Source: Meconema thalassinum (taxonomy: Eukaryota; Arthropoda; Insecta; Orthoptera; Tettigoniidae). From it: DNA of 64,000 nt. The translations under genes were made by a program, and so were the position numbers. The stretch is from assembly GCA_946902985.2 (NCBI GenBank), contig OX336388.2:370251387-370315386 (forward strand). Direction: 5' to 3'. Positions 31,735 to 42,556 of this stretch are shown piece by piece. Each line of letters starts with the position of its first letter. Position 1 is the stretch's first letter. The notes under the pieces were generated by a model. The model searched no databases and was not told the origin of the DNA. It saw only the letters and a program-made list of their open reading frames with translations.

Positions 31735-32840
31735 CGTCGCGAAATTAAATTGTTCAAAGGAATAAAATTTCACTCCTGGCACGAAATAAAATTATAAACA
31801 GAAATTTAATTTCGCTGCAGGGGCGAAATAAAATGCATCACTGACTTTAAATTTCGCTCCCGGTGCGAAATAAAATTCGTACCAGACTTTAAATTTCGCT
31901 CCCAGCGTGAAATGAAATCCGTTACAGACTCTTAATCTCGTTCCCGGCTAGAAACATAATTCTTAACAGACTTTTAATTTTGCTCCTGGCGTGAACTAAA
32001 ATTCATTATAAGACTTTTCATTTCACTCATGGCGTGAAATAAAAAACGTTAGTCTTTTAAATTCGCTTCCGGCGCGAAATAAAAAAAACATTACAGAGAA
32101 TTTCACTCCGGGCACGAAATAAAATTCGTTACAGACTTTCAATTTCACTCCCGGCTCGAAATAAAATTCTTTACAGACTTTTAATTTTGCTCCTGGCGTG
32201 AAATAAAATTCGTTATAAGACTTTTGATTTCGCTCCTGGCACGAAATGAAAACCGTTACAGTCTCTTAATTTTGCTCCCGGCGTGAAATAACATTTTTTA
32301 ACGACTGTTAATTTTGCTCCTGGTATGACAAAAATTGCTGGCCCCATGGTGTTGGGGGTATCGTGCCTGCCTCTCATCTGGGGGTCCCAGGTTCGCTTCC
32401 CGGCTCCGTTAGTGATTTTAGAAACGGACGTGTGGGTTGGAACGGTGTGCTCGAAAACCAAGATTAACGGCCGAGAGAACCCGATGCGCTGACCAATATC
32501 TGAAGACTTAATGGTTGGGCAGCGGTCGCTTGGTAGGTCTAGGCCCTTCATGGGTAGTAGTGCCACGGTTTATTTTAATGACACAAAATTCCCAAACAGC
32601 ATTTAGTTTCGCCCCCGGCGTGAATTTAAAATGCATGGAACATTTCATTTCATGTCTGAAATTAAATCTGGTCTAATATGCGAAACAAAATGGCTGTGGA
32701 AGCGTTAACATTTTAATTTCGCCGTGAGCGCGATATTCGGGTGCGAAATGATATTGATTGTCAGCGCGAAAATTAAAATGGAAGCAAAATTTAATTCAAA
32801 GCACAATAACATAGTGAAAAGCGACGCAAAACTAATTGCA
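31735..32840 (+). repeat. Palindrome-centred satellite, period about 42 bp, with a nested SINE
   Basis: The unit is roughly TTTCGCTCCCGGCGCGAAAT plus AAAATTCGTTACAGACTTTAA, with starts such as 31811, 31853 and 31895. TTTCGC and GCGAAA form an inverted pair around CCCGG in each unit. The array decays toward the right and is interrupted at 32337-32577 by a SINE. Confidence 0.85.
32337..32577 (+). mobile_element. tRNA-derived SINE inserted in a satellite
   Basis: Direct repeats ATGACAAAAATT (32325-32336) and ATGACACAAAATT (32578-32590) flank it. The head TGGCCCCATGGTGTTGGGGG leads through box A (GTATCGTGCCTG) to box B (GGTTCGCTTCCC). A body with GAACCCGATGCGCTGACC and AGCGGTCGCTTGGTAGG follows. 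The family differs from the SINEs at 6429 and 7322. Confidence 0.85.
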
Positions 32841-33039
32841 GTGCGAAACGAAATACTGTACGTGGCCCAGGGGTTTGATGTCGTGCCGTGGTCAGTATAA
32901 ATGCGCTGAGGGTAAGAAGGAAGTAGTAAGGAATGTAGAAATGAGAGGAATGACCCCTCACCCCTGTTGTTCGAGTTTTAACCCCCCTCCGAAACAGAAC
33001 TCCATATACGCCGCTGGTACTACCACAGACGATTTACTG

Positions 33040-33728
33040 TTGTTTGTAACTCTTCAGTCCTTCAACACTAATTTGCCCGATAAAGTCCAGTCAAATTAGA
33101 CCAAAAATTATGCGTTTGCTGCATTAAATCATGTAGTTCCAAATGTTTCGGGAATGTGTAGGGGGAGGTCCCCTGAACAACACCTAATAAAGTCCCGTCA
33201 ATATCAGGTGCCGTGGGGGACAGAGGGGGCCTCAAAGCCCCCATTTTTAGTTTTTGGCGCATAACTTTAAAACGGTGCATCGCAGAGAAATTTGTATACC
33301 ATTTAAACGTAAAGAAAATTAAATGCCCTACAAAATGGTGTAATCATATGCATCTTTATGTGTTACTGTCTCCGAGATATGAGCCAGTGAACATGGAATT
33401 TTTGAAGAAAAATATGCCGCGCCTCACGTTTCTCGTCTAATTTGCCCATCCAATCCTTTTACCTACCATTTTACAGGAAACTCGTAAGGAAGGAAGTTGT
33501 AGACCATTAAATTTCCTTCAAGAATATATATACGTATGCTAATTTTTATTCGATCTGTCGATCGTTGGAGCGTTTTGACGTATGGCGGTCGGTTTCGAGA
33601 TTTTGCTAGTGAACTGCTCGTTAGTTTACTTCCGTTTTCAACGGCTTTAACACTCTGTATTACGATATTTATTGATTCTGCAAATATAAATGGTATTTAT
33701 TACCCATATAACTAATATATAATATATA
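33040..33728 (+). repeat. Left arm of a long inverted repeat
   Basis: It matches the reverse complement of 36521-37380 along its length: TTTGTAACTCTTCAGTC, AGGGGGAGGTCCCCTGAAC, TAATAAAGTCCCGTCAAT, TTTAAAACGGTGC, CTCCGAGATATGAGCC and GTTTACTTCCGTTTTCAACGG in order. The arms are diverged but collinear. They flank a broken gene, so they may be the terminal repeats of a large element. Confidence 0.85.
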
Positions 33729-34092
33729 CAGGGTGAACAAAAAATGCCGCACTTGGAGGTCGGCATGCGATTCCTCATCCAATTGCAAGACAAAAGGTTC
33801 AATAGCAAAATCGGATCGCGTGCTGTTTGAAAACACAAGTATGAAAACGAGAGAGAGCTGGCAACACTGTCACATCCTGCAGTGCATCGGAATGTATACA
33901 GATCAAGCACCGAGTTCCTGCGAGCTGTTTTTGGCCACGCTAGATGTAGTTACAGCGTTGACAGGGCCTCGTTTCTTAACATGCATTTCTGTTAAACCTA
34001 TTGGCCTAGGATTTGCAACATAAACTTTTGTCGTGAATTTCGACGAGGAACCGCTTGCCGACCTCCAAGTGCGGCATTTTTTGTTCACCCTG
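33729..34092. mobile_element. Tc1/mariner-type MITE
   Basis: CAGGGTGAACAAAAAATGCC at the left end is inverted at the right end (GGCATTTTTTGTTCACCCTG). The match continues about 70 bp through GCACTTGGAGGTCGGCA. TA flanks both ends. At 364 bp there is no room for a transposase; the matching frames in the two ends are only the inverted repeat read twice. Confidence 0.93.
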
Positions 34093-34569
34093 TATTATAT
34101 ATGAAAGTATGTGTGTCAACTGTTAATTTGCAACACTAATAAACACTAAAAATCTAGTAGGCCTTTCAAACGGCGAATATTTTTTTCATATCCTTTTAAT
34201 ATGCATGTATAAGACCCCTCCCCATCTGAAATAGAATGTACTTAATACACTGTTTACATAATATTAAGGTAAGTAGGCCTAAGTTTATTATGATATTGTA
34301 TCCCATGATATTCCACAAATAAGAATATAAGACAGAAGTAGAGGAAAGAATTGATACTGGGAGATAGTAAAGACAGAGACGGCGACACATCGAATTAAAA
34401 ACCGTCAATTGTGGACAACAGACGACCTAAACGGAAGGAATAATAATAATATTCCGAGATATCTGACGACCCAGGAAAGGAAATAATCTTCTGGAATATG
34501 AGATACCATGGGATATGCCTAAGTGACTGATCCCTTTCCCAATCCGGTACGGTTGAAAACTCCAAAGAT
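34093..34569. other. No gene recognised
   Basis: Spacer between the MITE and the gene relic. The similarity of the relic to its family fades out near 34570. Confidence 0.4.
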
Positions 34570-35921
34570 CGTGGCTATTTGAACTGATACCAATGGCTGG
34601 AGTGTGGTCTGATATGGCGATTGAAGTGACACTGATGTGTGATGTGAAGAATGAAGGGGGGACTAACACGATGGAGAGGCATGAGTGATTCTGTGTTGGC
34701 GAAATGGGTTGGAGGCCCTCGTACAGGTACAGCCATAGGTTCTTCACTAAGCGTAGAGCATTTTGCCGGAGTCCATTCTGTAAGTGGAGAACAGCATGTC
34801 AACTTTTGAGCATCACGAATGAGCAGGGATGACCAAGACAGAAGGAAGCTTGCACAGTAGTTGGCTGATCACCCGCCTTTTTCTGTACGTGATTCTTTGA
34901 TGTCCCTTTCAACCGGAGTAATAGTACCCAGCAACTTCAACTCTTGCCAACCATTGGGAATCGGAACCCCTACAAAGGGGACTTTTGTTGGAAGTAACTT
35001 TGCAGAAATTAAGCAGTGTAAGAAAAACCCAGAAGTCCGTTTGCCTGCTATGAGCAACACTATCAAACTGGACAATGATGTAGTGGTGGTCGAGCCTTTA
35101 ATGATTTTCCAGAGAACCTTAATTAACAAGAGAACTGAAGGGGATGTGGAGGAACTGTTGAAGTGTGAGTTAGCCCCATATCCCACGACTCTTTTTGACG
35201 AAGGGATCATGAGGAAAACGAAAAAGGCCGCTCTCTACGATGCCTTTCCTTCATGCAGTCAAATAACCAACCTGAAGATCTGTTTCACGGTAATCGATGG
35301 TGACTTTCTTCTTCATAGGGTAAAGTGGAACGACACTAAGTTCGCCTTTATCTGCAACCAATATGTGTCTTACGTTATCAACCATTACTGTTACAACTCT
35401 GCTGTTGTGTTTGACGTTGATGAAGACACAAGTTCCACGAAAAGAGGCGAACAACATCGAAGTGCATCAAGTAAAACATCAGTGAAACAGACTTTGATGA
35501 GAACATGGTGGCTACTGTTAAGCAGGAAAACTTCCTTTACAACGAATAGAACAAAATTAAGCTGATAACTATGTTAGCGCAGGCCTGGGATGCAAAATGT
35601 ATACAATTCACCATAGCCAAAGGAGACACTTACTGCAGCATTGTCAAGCGTGGATTACAAAATACCCCTCATTCAACTGTGATGGTAGTTGTCGAGGACG
35701 TAGACCTGCTCGTCTTACTCATGGCACTCACACCACGAGACACGAATGTCCTTTTCCTGGAGCCTGGACGAGGCAACACAGATGACAGACTGTACTCCTC
35801 CCAACAACTTCAGGCCTTGCCATTCTGCCAGTACATTCTATTAATCCATAGCTTCACTGGATGTGATACCGCCCCGCTAATTTTGGGAAAAGTAAAGCAA
35901 CGAAACCGAAAGCATCGCTGA
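34570..35921 (+). pseudogene. Relic of a multi-copy gene with a FEN/XPG-like nuclease domain
   Basis: Pieces in consecutive frames read VWSDMAIEVTLM, GLTRWRGMSDSVLAKWV, SVEHFAGVHSVSGEQHVNF, MSRDDQDRRKLAQ, HPPFSVRDSLMSLSTGV, then a long open stretch 34861-35480 with EPLMIFQRTLI, ELAPYPTTLFDEG, VIDGDFLLHRV and AVVFDVDEDTSSTKR. The last part, to the TGA at 35919-35921, has VVEDVDLLVLLMAL and HSFTGCDTAP. VIDG--L, VFD..K..E..R, EDVD and GCD appear in the order of the FEN/XPG nuclease fold, where acidic residues hold metal ions. Breaks: TGA near 34807, TAG 34858-34860, a frameshift near 34655, a frameshift near 35490, and TAG about 35547. I recall similar multi-copy proteins in insects and cnidarians but cannot name the family. 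A transposon-borne gene is one possibility. Confidence 0.7.
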
Positions 35922-36520
35922 AATGTTTATGGCTCCACGTCCACGCCAGAAGACATCAATGAAGCTAGGGAACAAAATATGTTCCTACTCATGTATTCGA
36001 CACCACTCCACGAGTATGACCTCAATTATCACAGGTACATTTCATTTTGTGTTACATGTACAAACTTCGTTGAAGCATGCTGTTTGATAAATAAATATTC
36101 TATTATGTTCTATTCACGCGTAGATGTGCTTCGTCAAATCGTCAGCCACGATGAAAGCAAACTTGTCTTCATTGCCACCTACCTGCTCTATATAACTCGT
36201 GCAGTGTGTTTCTACAGGTTCAACACAACAAATTGTTATTGAACATCAAATTTGTCCAGCAAGTGCATTTATTTTTATTTTAAGAGGGTAACAGTGCTGT
36301 TAATAAAAGAATGTCACTTATAACTTATAATTTTGTTAAAAGAATATAAACAACAAAATATAACAAACTTTTCAGAACATATACATACTCCGATGGGCTG
36401 GACTGTAAATTTTTAGATCTTGATCATGTTTTCATTTCCATAAAAACGAAATTGTTTTCCGAAATTCTGGCCTCCCCCGAAACATAATCCTACATACGCC
36501 ACTGCGTTCATGTACTTTCT
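35922..36520. other. 3' flank of the gene relic
   Basis: AT-rich. Near 36473-36505 it has CCCCCGAAACATAATCC and TACGCCACTG, which resembles a transposon terminus (CAGTGGCGTA inverted). A like-oriented phrase, CCTCCGAAACAGAACTCC plus ATACGCCGCTGG, lies at 32987-33018. It contains no gene I recognise. Confidence 0.45.
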
Positions 36521-37380
36521 AGGTATATATTATTAGTTATATGGTTGATAATACCATCTGTGTTTACATAATCAATAAATAACGTGATACAGAGAGTTAA
36601 ATCCGTTGAAAACGGAAGTAAACTAATGAGCAGTTCACTAGCAAAATCTCGAAACCGACCCCGTTAAGTCAAAACGCTCTAACGTTTGACTGGTCGGAGA
36701 TAAATTAGCATAAGTACATATATTCTGAAGGAAATGTAATGTTCTACAACTTCCTTCCCCACGAGTTTCCTGTAAAATGGAAGGCAAACGGATCGGACGG
36801 GCAAGTTAGACGAGAAACATGAGGCGCTTCACATTTTTCTGCAAATATTTTATATTCATCGGCTCATATCTCGGAGACGGTAACACACAGTGATAAATAT
36901 GAATACACCATTTTGTAGAGCATTTAATTTACTTTATGTTTGGAAAGTATAAATATATGTGTGCGACGCACCGTTTTAAAGTTATACGCCAAAAATCTAA
37001 AAAAGGTGGGCTTTGAGCCCCCCTCTGCCCCGCCCCCCCCCCCCTGAAATTGACGGGACTTTATTAGGTGTTGTTCAGGGGACCTCCCCCTACACATTCC
37101 TGAATATATTTGGAACTTCACGATTTAATGCAGCAAAAATTCCTAATTTGACTGGACTAATAACTGGGTGGGATACATCGTATATAAGATGTAAGTAACA
37201 CTCCTGAAAATAATTACATGTATTAGATTTAAGATCACTAAAATTGCTGCATTATAATAGTGACCATAAACTAATACATGTACAGTTTTCCGTGAGTGTT
37301 AATTACATGTACTGTACATTGTACCCCGCCTTGTTATTGGGCAAATTAGTATTGACTGACTGAAGAGTTACAACTGATAA
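36521..37380 (-). repeat. Right arm of the long inverted repeat
   Basis: Reverse-complement counterpart of 33040-33728. The outermost part (CAAATTAGTATTGACTGACTGAAGAG near 37343-37370) is separated from the main arm by about 160 bp that the left arm lacks. Confidence 0.82.
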
Positions 37381-37684
37381 TTTGTATTGTAATGGGAGTT
37401 CCTCACTTATCTTGAATGTCTGTTCGCACAGCACATTCGTCTTCTTGTTCGCTATGGAACAAGTAGAGGTACTTGTTGTCCCATTGTACTCAAAGTATTG
37501 CGTTATGAACGTCAGGGAGAGTCAGCCATGAGTCCGAGGTCAGTCAACGACAATGGTGATGTTGATGCCATAGCACTGACTTTCTCCTGCACTGGAGTGA
37601 TGACCATTGTATGACTCACGTTGCTGTTGCAGCCCGACAGATTGTGCAGGCGGTGTGCGGTAAGACTGCTACTTCTGCCAACGT

Positions 37685-38160
37685 CAAGACTTTGAACCAG
37701 GGACCCGGAACAGAACTGAAAAGCGTTACATAACGCTATGTTCCACGTTACGTTACGTATGCCATACCGCGGCCCCGAGCTGGCTTGCGGTATCGTTCCG
37801 GAACTGTAACTTGGAACTCAGTACGAGCATGTGGAACGTTACAGCGCTGGAACGGTACAGTCGGAACTCGACTCCCAACTGTACCGAGCATCAAGGTACG
37901 TGTTAGCGGAACGTTACGTATGGAACGGTACATGACTGGAACGATTCCTCAGCGTTACCAGTTGGAAAGTTACTCTGCGTACCGTTCTTGGTTATCGAAA
38001 TAGAGTAACGTTTCTACCAGTACCCGGTTACACTGTGTAGCGTTCCAGGTTATACCAACCAGCCACCCGGTATCTATGCGTAACGTTCCAGGTTCTCATG
38101 TTCCAACGGAAAGTGGAACGGTACAGAGCCTGTAACAGTACAGCAGCATTTCCCAAAATG
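37685..38160 (+). repeat. Self-complementary GGAACGTTAC/GGTAC repeat
   Basis: A cluster of GGAACGTTACG, CGTTACGTAACG-like, GGAACGGTAC and GTACCG words on both strands. It includes ATGCCATACCGCGGCCCC and GGTATCGTTCCGGAACTG. Shorter versions recur at 47040-47310, 51843-52130, 54340-54550, 58190-58400 and 62035-62245 as a module of the composite array. AACGTTAC-type inverted words make it prone to fold back. Confidence 0.8.
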
Positions 38161-38515
38161 TATGTAGGCCTACAGACTATTACAGGACTGTTACCGGTAC
38201 TACTGTCCATTAGCTATTAAAACCATTATGGCTATTACACCGAATTTTTACGTAGACTATTACGGCTATTACACAGTCTATTTAGTTACCACGGCAATTG
38301 TAACACTGCGTTTATTACACTGTTACGCTGGTTGTTACAAACTGTCACATAATAGCCTAATTACACAACAACTACATCAATTACATACCTGTTATCTAAT
38401 CTAGGGGCATTTCTTTCATGATATCGAAATACTCTATCTAGCCTAAGGATATTTTTCAGTATCTACTGTCCTACCTAGAACCCTGATGAAAAGATCCTTT
38501 TTTCTGCGTCAACAA
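38161..38515. repeat. TTAC-rich degenerate repeat
   Basis: Repeated CTATTAC, TGTTAC and ATTACAC words follow the GTTAC cluster. It looks like a decayed extension of the same satellite and has no coding signal. Confidence 0.5.
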
Positions 38516-39600
38516 CTATCCCAGTTTGAACGATGCCATATGCAATTCCAGGCAAATTATTTATTCAAACATAGGATAATTACTTCTTGAAATATCAATA
38601 AAAATAATAATAAAAATACTGATTTCAGTCTGAGTGCGTGCCGCATCAGACAGGGCAAGGCACGTTGCTCGTTTCGATCGCGGTCATACTGTAGCCTACG
38701 TTAGAAATATGTTTCCTGAAAACAATACGATGGATCCCATTGATTCGAAATATTTATTGTTGCTCCATATAGAGGTTTGGAACATAGGTTATTGTTCATC
38801 GGTCCATGTAGTTGAGGTTTTTATGGAATTTGTCTGATAGGTCTAAACTTTGTTATTGTGATGTCTGTAGTAACGTGTGTATTTGTTATGATGGCTTGGG
38901 AAGGAGTAGGCCGTGGCCTTGACTTAGGAACTATCCACGCATTTTCCTGGAGTAGGAGTGGGAAACCACGGAAAACCAATCTAAGATGGCTTAGATGGGA
39001 ATCCAACTCACCTTCTCGCAGTGTTGCCATATAAGGCAGAGTGTAACCTACACAGAAAACTTTAGCTCCTTTGTGACCAATAATAGTATTTCTTTTCTAA
39101 ATTAAACCTCCCGTTCTTGCTTTTCGTTTACTTGTTAGCCTATTTTCATTTACTTGTGATAGAAGCCATTTTTCAGTGATGCTTAATTCTAATAATGAAG
39201 GCTATTCAGTCGTGTTGACCGACTGAAAAGCTTCCTTTATTATTTACATTTATGAAAGATAGGCCTATGACATCACATATAGTCCGTGTGTGTGTACGTA
39301 TGTGTGTGTTTGCATGTGTCCGTCGCCTCGCTCCCCTCCCTAATAAAATCTAAACTGCTGGAGCGATTTCAACGAAACTTGGTATGGTAATAGTACTATT
39401 TTGTCCAACTACGACTGTGCTCTTCAAATTTTATTACATCTCACCAATCCAACATGGCAACTGTGCGAAATATTTCACCGGCATTCCATATCTCCGAAAC
39501 TATTACAGATATCATCCTGACGTTTTGTATGAAGGAATAAAGCACTAATAGAAGTGTAACGATGGGACTCTCAAAAACCTCTTTACAAAACGAACATGGC
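38516..39600 (+). repeat. Composite dispersed repeat copy, interrupted by the BEL/Pao element
   Basis: Collinear with 17160-18100, including a SINE on the minus strand at 38915-39055 and the split hairpin at 39137-39265. The copy is broken at AACATGGC (39600) by the LTR element and resumes at 45367. Confidence 0.8.
38915..39055 (-). mobile_element. SINE, minus strand
   Basis: Paralogue of the copy at 17510-17665, carried inside the same composite repeat. Box B is degraded to GAGTTGGATTCC. Confidence 0.55.
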
Positions 39601-39813
39601 TATACCATACCAAATCATTTTAATATACAGTAATCAATATTTTATTAACACAACTCATCATCGCATCCAAAGACATTCCAAAGAATCTAAACTCAAAGAT
39701 AACAAAATCAAAACTATGTAAATCAAAACACTGTCTATTTTCTAAATCAAAACACTGTCTATTTTCTACAGGAAGTAGATTGCTCGAAAGAGCTTTAGTT
39801 CACTTTCTCCACA
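39601..39813 (-). repeat. 3' LTR of the BEL/Pao element
   Basis: On the element strand it starts TGTGGAGAAAG and ends GGTATGGTATA. It is about 24 bp longer than the other LTR because AAATCAAAACACTGTCTATT is present twice. Confidence 0.9.
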
Positions 39814-39828
39814 TTCTCCCACCTTGCA
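39814..39828 (-). promoter_or_regulatory. Polypurine tract
   Basis: On the minus strand AAGGTGGGAGAA runs directly into the LTR start TGTGGAG. This is the position where plus-strand DNA synthesis is primed. Confidence 0.65.
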
Positions 39829-39916
39829 AAAGGTAGTTTTGCAACACACACTCATAAACTGAAGTAAACATTCTAAAATTATAGTTGAACATTGAGCTCA
39901 GGAATGTGAACCACTA

Positions 39917-40400
39917 TTAGTCTAGTTTCTTGAGTTGCCTAACAGTTCTACCACAACGAGTCTTGAATTCACTCTCCTTTTCAGTTCCTGAGTTACTGCA
40001 GGGAATATGTTCATTAAGGTCCGGCTCACTTAGTCGGTGTTGTGAAGTGTTGATAGAATCACCTTTGTTAAGACAGTTTATCTCTAACGAATAAAGTCGC
40101 TGTACTGGACGAAGTAGAATGCCAGTTGCTGTCTTAATTTTAACCAGACGAGTCACATTGTCTCTTCCAGGTAACAGCTCCACCACTCTCCCTAAGGGCC
40201 AGTTGATACGTTTCTTGTTGTCGCTCTCCACCAGTACTATGTCTCCTACTTGTATGGATCCCTGTTGCTTTTTGCTCCGTGATCGGAGAAATCCCAGGTA
40301 TTCTTTTTTGAAACGATTTCTCAGGCTCTCCCGAACAGCTTGTAGATAACGCCATCTGTCGTTTAAACTGCTGGTTTGAATTTGGTCTATAAGTCGGTTA
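39917..40400 (-). pseudogene. BEL/Pao pol C-terminal domain (DUF5641-like)
   Basis: After a one-base shift near 40395 the minus strand reads QTSSLNDRWRYLQAVRESL, then RFKKEYLGFLRSRSKK, QVGDIVLVESDNKK and WPLGRVVELLPGRD, and ends with a stop at 39917. The block W-LG-V--L-PG-D--VR is the conserved end of BEL/Pao polyproteins, after the integrase core. In these elements it accompanies the integrase; its exact task is unknown. The frameshift separates it from the integrase. Confidence 0.85.
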
Positions 40401-42143
40401 CATCATTACCCTCTAGGCTCTGTAGGAACATGGAGGGTCTGAGTGGCTTGAGTTCATCTTCTTCAGAAAGATAAGTCAAAGGTCGATTGTTCATCAGGTT
40501 CTCACAATCGCACAGAAGAGTACACATTTCCTCATAATTTAGGCAAGCTTTACCCAAATTACGGCGAAGCAAATCCTTTAGAATCTTAATCAACCTTTCC
40601 CAGAATCCTCCCCACCAGGCTGCAGTGGGAGGGTTCAGCTTCCATTTAATCTTCAGAAGACTGCATATCCTCTCTATTTCAGTCCAATCCAATTGCTCCA
40701 TGGTTCTGCGAAGTCCGGTGAAATTCGTCCCATTGTCCGAAAACATGGTATTCACTCTTCCTCTTCTTGCCACAAATCGGCGTAGTGCTTGGATATACGC
40801 TACTGTACTAAGTGAAGTGATCAATTCCAGATGTACAGCCCGATAAACTTCACAAGTGAATATCACAATCCATCCCTTTTCTCCTCCTCGTAGAAACACA
40901 GGGCCGGCCAAGTCTGTGCCCGTGATCTGGAAAACACTCGATGCCTTGATTCGATCCTGTGGCAACGGAGGAAAAGGTACCTCAAAACCCTTAGCAGAGT
41001 TACGACGACAGATCACGCATTTCCGAACAACTGCTGCCACCGTCCTTCTTCCTCTAATTATCCAAACCCTTTGGCGCAACAAAACAAGCAGTGTGTGCGT
41101 CCCAGCATGGTTATGGAATCGATGAAATTGTTCAATCATTCCTTCAACCATCACATGTTTTGATGGAAGTACAACTGGATAGGTATACTCAGGAGTGTCG
41201 TCAGAATCAACGACTCTTGACTTCATGTGTAGAATTCCTTCATCGTCTGTGAACACCTCCAGATTCTTCAATTGTTCTTTTCTCTCTTCTTCATAAAGCG
41301 TTTCCTTCTGGATAAGGAAGTACAGTTTCTTCTCAGCATTGAGAAACTCTTCGCTATCAATTTCCGTTGATACGTGGTCTCTACGATTCCTTTGTTTCAA
41401 TCTCAAAATCCAAGCAATGGTCCCAACGTTTTTGATGTATCCAGAGAATCGTGAACTTAATTGCAGTAAAATAGTTTCCACAACAGTGTTCTTAGCAGCT
41501 ACAACTGTCTTCCTCCTTTCCCTGTTGACTTCTTCCAACAATGGTTCAGGACGATTAAATACCCATTCTTCTTCTTTACATTTAAGCCAAGACTGACCCT
41601 CCCACCATCTGGATCTCCAAAGTTGTGTTGGTGAACACCCTCTAGACAGGAGATCTGCTGGATTGAGGCTGCCCGGTATGTGTCTCCATGAACTAGCCTT
41701 ACTGTACTCATGAATTTCCTTTACCCGATTCTCTACGAACACCGACCAAAGCCCTTTATTAGCAATCCAAGCCAAGACTACTGTTGAATCGGACCAAAAC
41801 ACTGTGTGTATGTCATTCCTGTGTAGGCATCGAAGGCTCAACCGAGACATTCTAACTCCAAGGAGCGCTCCCATCAGTTCAAGGCGGGGTAGTGTCAGTT
41901 CTTTGAGAGGCGCCACTCTAGATTTAGCCATCAGAAGACTCAGTTTGATCTTACCTTCTTCTTCCGTTCTCAGAAATATGCAACAACCAAACGCTCTTTT
42001 GCTAGCGTCCACAAATACATGCAAAGTGCTGTTGTCATTCAGGAAAATCCTTCTAGGTATCCGACAGTCATGTAGGTATTGCAACTGCTGAGTCCATCGA
42101 CAGAATTCCTCACAAATGTCTCCTGGTAAAACCTCATCCCATA
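40387..42143 (-). pseudogene. BEL/Pao RNase H and integrase
   Basis: The open part (from the Met at 42084) has 565 residues; homology extends upstream to WDEVLPGDICEEFCRWTQQL, reached by a frameshift near 42145. RNase H residues: D26 (VFVDASK), E69 (LELMGALLG), D99 (WSDSTVVLAW) and D144 (NPADLLSRG). The integrase zinc finger has His at 321-326 and C356/C359. The catalytic triad is D391 (TGTDLAGP), D450 (FSDNGTNF) and E496 (GGFWERL). All catalytic residues are present, so this segment looks functional by itself, but it is cut off on both sides by frameshifts. Confidence 0.93.
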
Positions 42144-42556
42144 CTTTTCTGCCATGTCTTCTGCAGAATGAGCTTGGGAATCAGAGTTACTGGGGCTGAA
42201 AATCCAATCGGATCAAATATTTTTTGCACGCTGGATAGTACCACTCTTCGGGTTACTAAACCGGTAGTTGGGCTGAAGTTACATCCAAGTTCATCTACGT
42301 CGCAATACCAACGAAGTCCTAAGACATTCTCAGTTTTATCAACACCACAATCAAAGGAATTCACCCATCCCCTCAAATTGAAACCTGCGGATAACATCAA
42401 TTCTTGTGCCTTTAAAATAAAGGGTCCAATTTCTTCCTTTGAAGCGACTCCAGTAAGACAGTTGTCCACATAAAATGCAGGTTTCATTTTTGTAGCTACT
42501 TCCTTCAAATGAGTAGGGGGCTCTTCCAAAAGGTTGTTCAGTACAGAATACAGAAA
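42134..42556 (-). pseudogene. BEL/Pao reverse transcriptase, second part, YVDN variant
   Basis: Homology begins near 42556 with YSVLNNLLEEPPTHL and runs to QKTWQKSMG at 42134; the open frame itself starts further upstream at 42670. The catalytic box reads FYVDN (about 42461-42475) where the family has YVDD, so the second metal-binding Asp is lost. Downstream LGLRWYCDVDELGC and FDPIGFSAPVTL are typical of Pao RT connection sequence. A frameshift near 42555 separates it from the first RT part. Confidence 0.88.

Noticed and set aside
33733..34088. Two similar small proteins starting MNKKCRTWRSA on opposite strands
   Set aside because: They are the two inverted ends of the same MITE read in opposite directions.
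34861..35565. Intact 234-codon gene
   Set aside because: The family match enters and leaves this frame at stops and frameshifts on both sides, and the last part of the frame is out of phase. It is a fragment of a larger broken gene.
42168..42473. Plus-strand frames across the BEL/Pao element
   Set aside because: Shadows of the minus-strand polyprotein; they have no homology of their own.
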